A stretch of DNA of 14,943 nucleotides from Pseudomonadota bacterium. GTDB taxonomy: Bacteria > Pseudomonadota > Gammaproteobacteria > Xanthomonadales > Xanthomonadaceae. Position numbers and translations under genes: made by a program. The stretch is from positions 1 to 14,943 of the forward strand of contig JAEWFT010000048.1 in the NCBI GenBank assembly GCA_023388715.1, given 5' to 3'. Below the pieces are notes generated by a model. It worked only from the letters and a program-made list of their open reading frames with translations. It was not told the origin of the DNA and did no database searches. Positions 1 through 7,108 of the stretch are shown here, piece after piece (position 1 is the stretch's first letter; each line of letters begins with the position of its first letter).

Positions 1-1
1 G

Positions 2-535
<534 letters not shown>

Positions 536-557
536 GCCAGGCCAAATCGCAACAGCA

Positions 558-589
558 ACGAGCCCCGCGGACGCGGGGCTTGTCGTTTT
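558..589 (+). terminator. Rho-independent terminator of rpoD
   Basis: A stem of AGCCCCGC (561-568) and GCGGGGCT (573-580) closes a GGAC loop. It extends outward by one G-T and two more pairs to 558/583. A short T run (586-589) follows, interrupted after four bases, so termination may be incomplete. It lies 23 bases after the rpoD stop codon and directly before the tRNA promoter region. Confidence 0.8.
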
Positions 590-598
590 CGGGGCCGC

Positions 599-604
599 TA
601 CAAT
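599..604 (+). promoter_or_regulatory. -10-like element of the tRNA promoter
   Basis: TACAAT (five of six matches to TATAAT) lies 11 bases before the mature tRNA 5' end. It is followed by a G/C-rich discriminator (GGCGGCACGG), which is typical of stable-RNA promoters under stringent control. No convincing -35 box lies at 16-18 bases; TTGTCG at 580-585 is too close. The element is inferred from position and sequence only. Confidence 0.45.
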
Positions 605-615
605 GGCGGCACGGC

Positions 616-691
616 GGGCCTATAGCTCAATGGTTAGAGCAGAGGACTCATAATCCTTTGGTTCCAGGTTCGAGTCCTGGTGGGCCCACCA
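616..691 (+). tRNA. tRNA-Ile (CAU anticodon, tRNA-Ile2 type)
   Basis: A complete cloverleaf can be drawn by eye. The acceptor stem is GGGCCTA (616-622) with TGGGCCC (681-687). The D stem is GCTC/GAGC, and the anticodon stem is GAGGA/TCCTT around loop CTCATAA, with anticodon CAT at 649-651. The T stem is CCAGG/CCTGG around TTCGAGT, with discriminator A at 688 and encoded CCA at 689-691. A CAU anticodon can mean initiator Met, elongator Met or Ile2. The body and the AGCTCAATGGTTAGAGCAG arm resemble E. coli tRNA-Ile2 (ileX) most, whose C34 is changed to lysidine by TilS so that it reads AUA. The initiator type is excluded because base pair 1-72 is G-C. Automated pipelines may label it tRNA-Met. 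The tRNA call is firm; the isotype is probable. Confidence 0.9.
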
Positions 692-750
692 CATCAAGCA
701 GTGGCCTCTCCTTAGACAGGCCAGCCAGTCCCATGTAACGAGCACGGGGG

Positions 751-772
751 CGCTCGCAAGGCGTTGCGGGCG
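751..772 (+). other. Hairpin in the leader of the REC-EAL gene
   Basis: CGCTCGCAA (751-759) pairs with TTGCGGGCG (764-772) over nine base pairs, one of them T-G, around a GGCG loop. AATATTCA follows rather than a T run, so it is not a normal terminator on this strand. The stretch 692-824 holds no gene that I can see. Besides this hairpin it contains a weaker TGGCCT/AGGCCA repeat (702-707 and 718-723) just after the tRNA. The hairpin could be an attenuator or a protein-binding site; its function is unknown. Confidence 0.35.
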
Positions 773-824
773 AATATTCAGGTACGCTTTGGCCCAGGGC
801 GTCGCTGCCGTTGACAGGTGGCTC

Positions 825-2021
825 ATGCAGGCCGATTTGCGTGTGCTCGTGCTCGAGGACCATGGGTTCCAGCGACGGCTGGCCTTGAGGCTGCTGCGCG
901 AGCTCGGGCTCGACGAGGCGAACCTGCTGGAGGCAGCGGATGCCCACTCCGCGCTCACCTTGCTGCAACAGCAGCAGGAGGCCCCCGATCTGCTGCTGGT
1001 CGACCTCGACATGCCCGGCATGGATGGAATCGAGTTCCTCGCCCAGGTGGCGGGGCAGCGGCTGACCCGAAACGTGGCGCTGGTGAGCGCGCTCGATGCT
1101 TCGGTCCTCAATACCGTGCGGGCGATGGCGGGTTCGTACGGCCTCAACATCGTGGGCGTGGTGGAGAAGCCGCTGTCACGCGAGAACCTGGGAGAGATCT
1201 TGCAGGCACCGCTGTCCGATTGGGATCCGGCCGCCGACTCGGGCGCGCCGCCGGTGGACGATGCCGCGCTGCGCACGGCACTCGCAGAGGGGCGGATCAA
1301 GCCATGGTTCCAGCTGCAGGTGGACATGCACAACGGCAAGCCGCGCGCGGTGGAGGCCCTCGCGCGCTGGGAGGAGGGCGCAGAGGTGCTGATGCCGGCC
1401 TCCTTCATCGCACCGCTGGAGCGCATGGGGCTGGCCCAAGCGCTGACCCAGTCCATGCTTGCGCAGGCCTGTGAGTGGAAGCGGACCTGGCTCGACGCGC
1501 ACGGCATCGCGCTATGCGTCTGCATCAACGTTTCGCCGCTTGCGCTGGTCGATCCGGCGGTGGTGGATCGCCTGGTGGCGATCGTGGACGAACATGGCGT
1601 GGAGCCCTCCGAGGTGGTGCTGGAGATCACCGAAAGCTCGGTGCTGGGCGACACGTCCAGCGGCCTGCAGGCGCTGGCACGGTTGCGGCTGAAAGGCTTC
1701 GGACTGTCGATCGACGATTTCGGGGTGGGCTATTCCTCGCTGTCCTGCCTGTCGCAGTTTCCGTTCACCGAACTCAAGGTGGATCGCGAGTTCGTCACCG
1801 GCGTGGTGGACCGACCACGCAAGGCCGCGGTAGTCGAAGCCAGCCTGCAGCTGGCGCGCAAGCTCGGCATCAATGCGGTGGCGGAGGGCATCGAGGACGT
1901 CGCCCAATGGCAGCGAATGGCGGAGCTTGGCTTCGACCTCGCGCAGGGCTATCTGATCTCGCACCCGGTGCCGGGCGCCGAGCTGCCGGGGGCGATTGCA
2001 CAGTGGCGGCGCCCCGACTGA
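825..2021 (+). CDS. Response regulator with EAL domain, predicted c-di-GMP phosphodiesterase (RocR-like)
   Basis: The 398-residue product should hydrolyse c-di-GMP to pGpG in the cytoplasm when phosphorylated. Residues about 4-125 are a receiver domain: acidic pair E11/D12, phosphoacceptor D60 in VDLDMPGMDG, S88 and K115 (EKP). Residues about 145-395 are an EAL domain with every usual active-site residue: E177 (EALARW), N235 (NVS), E267 (EITE), D297-D298 (DDFGVGYSS), K318 (LKVD), E354 (AEGIE) and Q374 (QGYLIS). It should therefore be active. REC-EAL order and length match P. aeruginosa RocR (392 residues), although the Roc identity itself is not proven. The ATG at 825 follows AGGTG and begins directly before the REC fold. 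A TTG at 789 after AGGT would add 12 residues. The partner kinase gene starts five bases after the stop, which implies an operon. Confidence 0.93.
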   Translation: MQADLRVLVLEDHGFQRRLALRLLRELGLDEANLLEAADAHSALTLLQQQQEAPDLLLVDLDMPGMDGIEFLAQVAGQRLTRNVALVSALDASVLNTVRAMAGSYGLNIVGVVEKPLSRENLGEILQAPLSDWDPAADSGAPPVDDAALRTALAEGRIKPWFQLQVDMHNGKPRAVEALARWEEGAEVLMPASFIAPLERMGLAQALTQSMLAQACEWKRTWLDAHGIALCVCINVSPLALVDPAVVDRLVAIVDEHGVEPSEVVLEITESSVLGDTSSGLQALARLRLKGFGLSIDDFGVGYSSLSCLSQFPFTELKVDREFVTGVVDRPRKAAVVEASLQLARKLGINAVAEGIEDVAQWQRMAELGFDLAQGYLISHPVPGAELPGAIAQWRRPD

Positions 2022-2026
2022 GCGCC

Positions 2027-5000
2027 ATGCGCCGGCTGTTCGCCGCGGGATTGCTTCTTGCCGCGTCGCTGGCCCATGCGGATCCGGTCGCGCTGACGCC
2101 CGAGGAGCGCCGCTGGATCGCAAGTGCGGCGCCGGTGACAGTGGGCGTGCAGTCGGATTCGGCGCCCTACAGCTTCGTGGATGCGAGCGGGAGGCCGACC
2201 GGCTACAGCAACGAGATGTTCCGGCTGGTGGCACGACGCACCGGTTTACGCTATCGCTTCGATGAAGGGCGGCTGTGGGACGCGCTGTGGGCCAAGGCAC
2301 GCAGTGGCGAGGTCGACGTCCTGACCTTCCTGTGGAAAACCCCCGACCGCGAGCCGTACCTGCGGTTCGTCGAGCCGCCTTACATCACCCACACACTCGC
2401 CTTCTGGGTGCGGGCGAACGACAGGGCGCCGCCGACGCCGGACGCGACGAGCGGGCGCGTCATAGCGCTGGGACGCGATTTCGCGATCAACCCGGAGCTG
2501 CGCGCGCGCTTTCCCGACGCGCGATTCGTCGAGGCGGATTCGGCGGGTGAGGCACTTCGCCTGGTGTCCACCGGCAAGGCGGATGCCTACGTGGACGAGC
2601 GCGGCACGCTCAACTACCTCACGGCCGAGCTCGGGATCACCAACCTGCGGGAAGGCGCGGCCTTGCCGACGAGCATTGCGGCCTCGCACATGGCGGTGGT
2701 GGGCGACGCGGTGTTGCTGCACGCCATCTTGACCAAGGGACTGGCCAGCGTGAGCGAGCAGGAGCGTCGCCAACTGGCCGCGCAGTGGCTGGATCCCCGG
2801 CTGCCAACGGCGCGCCGGATCGCGCCTTACGTCGCCAAGGGGCTACCGTTGCTGCCGTTCGCCCTCCTCGCGCTGGGATGGCTGGTTTACTCGCACCGCC
2901 GTCTCTCACGGGAGGTCGGGCTGCGCCGCGCGGCGGAGGCCGAGGCCGCGGCGCGGGCCGACCAGCTTGCCGAGCGCGAGTCCTTCCAGCGCGAACTGGT
3001 GGACGCTGCCCAAGCCGCGGTCCTGGTCATGGATCATGCCGGGCGTTGGGTCATCTACAACCGGTTCGCCGAATCGCTGTTGGGCTGGCAAGCATCCGAG
3101 GTCCTTGGCCGCACGGTGCGCGAGAAGCCGCCGTCTTCGGCGGACCCGGACGCCTCCCCTCACCTGTTGCATCCGGAGCAGGTCGTCCGCTCGATTTCCC
3201 TGCTGGGTGAGCGGATCGGGGAACACGTGCCGCCGGACTGGCGCGCCATCCACCGCTATGCGGAGCTGGGCTTGCCGCCGCAGCGCGTCGACCTGGCCCA
3301 CCGCGATGGCCACCGCGTGCCGGCGCTGCTCTCGCTGGCGAGCGTGCAGGGCCCGGACGGGCGGCCACGCGGCGTGATCGTGGTCGCCAATGACCTCAGC
3401 GAACAGGTGCGACTGGAGGACGAGCTGCGCGCGAGCGAAGCGCGCGAGCGCGATGCCAACCGCGCAAAGAGCTCATTCCTGGCAGCCATGAGCCACGAGA
3501 TCCGCACGCCGATGATCGGCATCACCGGCATGGTGGAGATCCTCGGCCATACCCGGCTTGACGCCGACCAACGCCACGCGCTGGCCATCATGCAGTCGTC
3601 GGCGCAGGCCCTGCTGGAGGTGCTCGGCGACATCCTGGATTTTTCCAAGATCGAGGCCGAGCGCATCGAGCTGAACCCGGTCGCGACGGACCTCAGGGGA
3701 CTGGTGGAGGGCACGGTGGCGAGTTTCGCGGGCGCTGCGTCCAGCAAGGGCCTCACCCTCTCCTGCGAAGTGGACCCGCGCCTGGCCGCCGCTTACCAGT
3801 TGGATCGGCTGCGTTTCCGGCAGATCCTCAGCAACCTGCTCACCAATGCGATCAAGTTCACCGACGCCGGCGGTGTGCAGGTGGCGCTTGCCCGGATCGA
3901 TGGGGACGGCGGGCAAGAGCATGTCATCGACCTGCGCGTCACCGATAGCGGCCGCGGCATCGAACCCGCGCAGCGCGAACGGCTGTTCCAGCCATTTGTG
4001 CAGGGCGACGGAGAGCCCAACCGGCGTTACGGCGGCACAGGCCTTGGCCTTGTCATATGCCGCCGGCTGGCGGAATTGATGGGCGGCAGCGTCGAGCTTC
4101 TCGCTTCGGGTCGCCAGGGGTCGACGTTCCAGATGCGGCTGCGGTTGGCCCCGGCATCCGTGTCCGAGATCGAGGCGGAACGGGAAGCGACGGCCGATTT
4201 CACCGCCCGGACCGCACCCGACGTTGACGAAGCCGAGCGCAATCGCTCACTGGTGCTGCTGGTCGATGACCATCCCACCAATCGCCTGGTCATCTCGCGG
4301 CAGCTTGCGCTGGCGGGCTATGCAAGCGAGGGCGCGGCAAGCGGGGAAGAAGGCTTGGCGCGGTGGGAAAGCGGCCGCTATGCGCTGGTCCTCACCGATG
4401 TCCACATGCCGGACATGGATGGTTACGAGATGGCGCGGCGCATGCGCCTGTCGGAAGCCGAACGCGGGTGGCCGCGGACGCCCATCGTGGCGCTCACTGC
4501 GTCCGCGCTCAAAGGGGAAGCGGAGCGCTGCCGGGCGGCGGGCATGGACGATTGCCTCAGCAAGCCGGTGGGGGTAGCGGCGTTGGGGGCGATGCTGGCA
4601 CGGTGGTTGCCGCACACCGCAGCGACCGCGGTGACCGATCCAGAGTCCGGGAACGCAGGCGATGGCGTCGACGAAGCGGGCGCTGTGGCCGTGATGGATT
4701 CCGAGGCCCTGCATTCCCTGCTGGGCGGGGATGCGGCTGCCGCGCGGAGCGTGGTCGAGGATTTCATGGAGAGCCTGGACCATGACCTGGATGCGCTCGG
4801 GATCGCCGTGGCGGGCCAAGATCGCGAGGAGGCCGCGCGCCAGGCACATCGGATCCACGGCGCCGCGCGCGCGGTAGGCGCTAGCGAACTGGCCTCCGCC
4901 AGCTCGGCACTGGAGGGTGCCCTGCGCGACGGCGATGACTGGGGCGACTGCGAGGCATTGCTTCGCGACGTGCGCACGGCGGACAGCCGGTTGCGCGCGT

Positions 5001-5047
5001 TCCTGCTGGAGGCGGGTCAGGGGAGGCCAGACCGCGAGCGCGACTGA
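2027..5047 (+). CDS. BvgS/RocS-like hybrid sensor histidine kinase (SBP-TM-PAS-HisKA-HATPase-REC-HPt)
   Basis: This 1006-residue inner-membrane kinase most likely senses a small periplasmic ligand and passes phosphate along His-Asp-His to the EAL regulator upstream. Domains in order are: signal peptide 1-18 (cut after AHA); one SBP_bac_3 Venus-flytrap about 35-258; TM about 272-289; a coiled linker about 292-325; PAS about 322-456; HisKA with H490 (SHEIRTP); HATPase with N box (NLLTNAIKFT, 603-612), DSGRGI (640-645) and GGTGLGL (669-675); REC with D747/D748, phosphoacceptor D791 (TDVHMPDMDGYEM), T824 and K846; and HPt with H941 in AHRIHGAARAVGA. BvgS and RocS1 usually carry two flytrap domains; here there is one. 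The ATG at 2027 is chosen because the signal peptide begins there. It lacks a good ribosome site, so translation is probably coupled to the preceding gene. The family is certain; the ligand is unknown. Confidence 0.93.
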   Translation: MRRLFAAGLLLAASLAHADPVALTPEERRWIASAAPVTVGVQSDSAPYSFVDASGRPTGYSNEMFRLVARRTGLRYRFDEGRLWDALWAKARSGEVDVLTFLWKTPDREPYLRFVEPPYITHTLAFWVRANDRAPPTPDATSGRVIALGRDFAINPELRARFPDARFVEADSAGEALRLVSTGKADAYVDERGTLNYLTAELGITNLREGAALPTSIAASHMAVVGDAVLLHAILTKGLASVSEQERRQLAAQWLDPRLPTARRIAPYVAKGLPLLPFALLALGWLVYSHRRLSREVGLRRAAEAEAAARADQLAERESFQRELVDAAQAAVLVMDHAGRWVIYNRFAESLLGWQASEVLGRTVREKPPSSADPDASPHLLHPEQVVRSISLLGERIGEHVPPDWRAIHRYAELGLPPQRVDLAHRDGHRVPALLSLASVQGPDGRPRGVIVVANDLSEQVRLEDELRASEARERDANRAKSSFLAAMSHEIRTPMIGITGMVEILGHTRLDADQRHALAIMQSSAQALLEVLGDILDFSKIEAERIELNPVATDLRGLVEGTVASFAGAASSKGLTLSCEVDPRLAAAYQLDRLRFRQILSNLLTNAIKFTDAGGVQVALARIDGDGGQEHVIDLRVTDSGRGIEPAQRERLFQPFVQGDGEPNRRYGGTGLGLVICRRLAELMGGSVELLASGRQGSTFQMRLRLAPASVSEIEAEREATADFTARTAPDVDEAERNRSLVLLVDDHPTNRLVISRQLALAGYASEGAASGEEGLARWESGRYALVLTDVHMPDMDGYEMARRMRLSEAERGWPRTPIVALTASALKGEAERCRAAGMDDCLSKPVGVAALGAMLARWLPHTAATAVTDPESGNAGDGVDEAGAVAVMDSEALHSLLGGDAAAARSVVEDFMESLDHDLDALGIAVAGQDREEAARQAHRIHGAARAVGASELASASSALEGALRDGDDWGDCEALLRDVRTADSRLRAFLLEAGQGRPDRERD

Positions 5048-5090
5048 CTCGCGCGAAATACCGAACCTCGGCGCGCTTGCGCGATCAGTC
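5042..5090. repeat. Inverted repeat spanning two convergent stop codons
   Basis: The arm at 5042-5054 (GACTGACTCGCGC) pairs with 5079-5090 (GCGCGATCAGTC) over 12 bases with a single bulged C and a 24-base loop. Each arm holds the TGA of one convergent gene: the hybrid kinase at 5045-5047 and the TetR gene at 5087-5085 on the other strand. A smaller fold, GCGCG (5051-5055) with CGCGC (5072-5076), competes with it. No T run follows on either strand. It may act as a bidirectional transcription stop or as an mRNA 3' end protector. Confidence 0.5.
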
Positions 5091-5702
5091 CGCTTGGCGA
5101 CCCATCGCCCCATCCACCGCGATCTGGAGCGCCTGCCGCAGCAGTTCACGGTCGACATCGGGCTCGTGCGCCTGGCGCATCTTCAGCCCATCGATTACAA
5201 GCCGCAGCGCCAGCGCGCGCGCCGGCACTTCATCCTTCGGCACGCCAACGCCGCCTTCCGCGACGGGGGTTGCCAGCCAGCGCTGGATGCGGGCCTGCAG
5301 GGTGCGATCGAGTTCCTGCATTGCTTCGGCGATGACCGGGTCGCGGCTGGCTTCGGCGGCGATCTCCATCACCAGGCCGGGCTCCAGCCCGATCCGGCCG
5401 TCGCGCTCGCGCCCGCACTGGCCGTAGTTCTCGAGCAGCAGGCTCGGAAGGTCGGTGAGCTGGCCGCGGCGCGCTTCCAGGTCCGCCGCCAGCAGTTCCA
5501 GCTGCTGCTTGACGATGCCCTGGATGATCTCGCTCTTGCCGCCGAAATAGCGGTAGATCAGGCCCGGGCTCATCTCCGCGGTCTCGGCGATGGAGGCCAT
5601 GCTCGCGGCGTGGAAGCCGCGTTCGGCAAAGCACTTGTGGGCCGCGGCGAGGATCCGCTGGCGCTGCGCTTCGGCGCGGGCGCCGGTCGGCATCGCGCTC
5701 AT
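5085..5702 (-). CDS. TetR/AcrR-family repressor of the efflux operon
   Basis: The 205-residue product is a TetR-type repressor with the usual length for the family. Residues about 12-58 form the DNA-binding domain (QRILAAAHKCFAERGF, then ASIAETAEMSPGLIYRYFGG containing the helix-turn-helix). The remaining all-alpha part should bind the inducer and form the dimer; it is too variable to predict a ligand. The start at 5702 is favoured because its ATG overlaps the stop of the upstream outer-membrane gene as ATGA; a second ATG three codons later is possible. It is the last gene of the efflux operon, so it is probably made together with the pump it represses. The likely operator is the palindrome at 11567-11589. 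Assignment to this operon is inference from position. The stop codon lies inside the shared inverted repeat. Confidence 0.92.
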   Translation of the reverse strand: MSAMPTGARAEAQRQRILAAAHKCFAERGFHAASMASIAETAEMSPGLIYRYFGGKSEIIQGIVKQQLELLAADLEARRGQLTDLPSLLLENYGQCGRERDGRIGLEPGLVMEIAAEASRDPVIAEAMQELDRTLQARIQRWLATPVAEGGVGVPKDEVPARALALRLVIDGLKMRQAHEPDVDRELLRQALQIAVDGAMGRQAD

Positions 5703-7108
5703 TGCGGTCCGTCGGCGTCGCGCCAGCCGCCGCCGAGCGCGCGGTACAGCGCGACCCGGTTGAGCTGTTCGGCCAGCCGCGCCTGCAGGGCGGCCTGTTG
5801 CGCCGAATACAGGGTGCGCTGCGCGTCCAGCCGCTGCAGGTAGCTGTCGCGGCCGGCGTTGTAGCGCGCGGCGGACAGGGTTTCGGCCTGGCGCGCGGCC
5901 GCCAGCAGCCGTTCGGCGGCCGCGCGGCCGTTGGCCAGCGTCTGCGCCAGCGCGAGCGCGTCGGCGACCTCGCGGAAGCCGGTCTGGATCGCCTTCTCGT
6001 AGTTCGCCAGCGCGATGTCGCGGTCGGCGGTGGCCATCCCGAGGTTGGCGCGCAGGCGGCCGCCCTGGAAGATCGGCAAGTTGACCTGCGGCGCGAAGCG
6101 CCACGCCCGGCTGCCCGCATCGAACAACCCGCCGAAGCTGTCGCTGGCGGTGCCGGCGCTGCCGGTCAGGCTGATCGACGGGAAGAACGCCGCGCGCGCC
6201 GCGCCGATGTTGGCATTGGCGCCGCGCAGCACGTGTTCGGCGGCCTGGATGTCGGGCCGGCGCAGCAGCACGTCGGACGACAGGCCGGCGGGCAGCGGCG
6301 GCATCGCCACCACGCCATCGTCGAAGCCCGCGGGGCGGTCGGCCTCGGCGACCGGCGCGCCGGCCAGCAGATCCAGTGCGTTGCGGTCCTGCGCCACTTC
6401 ACCCTCGTAGCGCGCCAGGTCCAGCCGCGCTGCTTCCACCTGGGTGCGCGCCTGCGCCAGTTCCAGCCCGCTGATCACGCCGATCTGGTGGCGTCGTTCG
6501 GCCAACCCCAACGCTTCCTCGTAGGTGCGCAGGGTGTCGCGCGCAATCGCCGCCAGGCTTTCGTCGGCGGCCAGCGCAAGCCAGGTGCCGGACACCTCCG
6601 CGATCAGCGCGATCTGCGCGGCGCGCCGGTTCTCCGACTGCGCGAAGAACTGCTGCAACGCGGCCTCGCTGAGGTTGCGCACGCGGCCAAACAGGTCGAG
6701 CTCGAAACTGGCGATGCCGATCCCGGCGCTGTAGCTCTCGCTGGCCGGGATGTCGCCGCCGACGCGCTCCATGCTTGCGTTGGCGCCCACGGAAGGCACG
6801 CGGTCGGCCCGGCGGATGCGGTACTGGGCGCGGGCGCGTTCGACGTTGAGCACCGCCACGCGCAGGTCGCGGTTGTTGTCGAGCGCCTGCGCGACCACGC
6901 GCTGCAGGCGCGGGTCCACCAGCACCTCGCGCCAGCCGATGTCGGCCACGGCGATGCCATCGGCAGCCGCGAGCGTGCGCTCCGGCATTGGCCAGGCGTG
7001 CGGGACCTGCGGCTGTGCCTCGGGCAGCGCCGGCACCAGGGTCGCGCAACCGGAGAGCAGCAGGACGGCAGAAAGGGCGCTCGCAAGCCGGGTTGCGTGC
7101 AGGTTCAT
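5699..7108 (-). CDS. RND efflux outer-membrane lipoprotein (OprM/NodT family)
   Basis: The 469-residue product is the outer-membrane channel of the tripartite pump. A lipoprotein signal peptide ends in the lipobox LLSGC, with C21 the acylation site. Two repeated OEP domains follow. The second contains the NodT hallmark LLRRPDIQAAEHVLRGANAN and then IGAARAAFFPSISLTGSAG. FELDLFGRVRNLSEAA in the first repeat is also typical. Length agrees with OprM (about 460-485). It should form a trimer with a beta-barrel in the outer membrane and a long alpha-helical periplasmic tunnel. The ATG at 7108 overlaps the stop of the pump gene as ATGA and is preceded by AGGAGA (7120-7115). Its own stop overlaps the TetR start in the same way. 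An upstream extension of the frame within the pump gene is not coding. The family is certain; the particular orthologue is not. Confidence 0.94.
   Translation of the reverse strand: MNLHATRLASALSAVLLLSGCATLVPALPEAQPQVPHAWPMPERTLAAADGIAVADIGWREVLVDPRLQRVVAQALDNNRDLRVAVLNVERARAQYRIRRADRVPSVGANASMERVGGDIPASESYSAGIGIASFELDLFGRVRNLSEAALQQFFAQSENRRAAQIALIAEVSGTWLALAADESLAAIARDTLRTYEEALGLAERRHQIGVISGLELAQARTQVEAARLDLARYEGEVAQDRNALDLLAGAPVAEADRPAGFDDGVVAMPPLPAGLSSDVLLRRPDIQAAEHVLRGANANIGAARAAFFPSISLTGSAGTASDSFGGLFDAGSRAWRFAPQVNLPIFQGGRLRANLGMATADRDIALANYEKAIQTGFREVADALALAQTLANGRAAAERLLAAARQAETLSAARYNAGRDSYLQRLDAQRTLYSAQQAALQARLAEQLNRVALYRALGGGWRDADGPQ

Noticed and set aside
702..723. TGGCCT/AGGCCA hairpin after the tRNA as a terminator
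   Set aside because: The stem is only six base pairs with a ten-base loop and no T run, so it cannot be called an intrinsic terminator.
811..816. Perfect TTGACA -35 box before the REC-EAL start
   Set aside because: No acceptable -10 lies 16-18 bases downstream, and transcription would begin inside the coding sequence. Treated as chance.
620..1654. Minus-strand open frames whose products end in sequences such as DSNLEPKDYESSALTIEL or PPGLEPGTKGL
   Set aside because: These endings are the antisense translation of the tRNA and occur widely in databases as false proteins. The rest lies opposite the well-supported REC-EAL gene.
1475..2026. Upstream extension of the hybrid kinase frame
   Set aside because: It overlaps the EAL domain in another frame and encodes Gly/Arg-rich nonsense. 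The signal peptide begins at the ATG at 2027.
2857..2866. A sequence resembling the AlgR box (CCGTTCGTC)
   Set aside because: It has a mismatch and lies deep inside the hybrid kinase gene; a match of this length is expected by chance in GC-rich DNA.
5703..6104. Upstream extension of the TetR frame
   Set aside because: It lies inside the outer-membrane channel gene. The ATGA overlap at 5702 and the normal TetR length fix the start.
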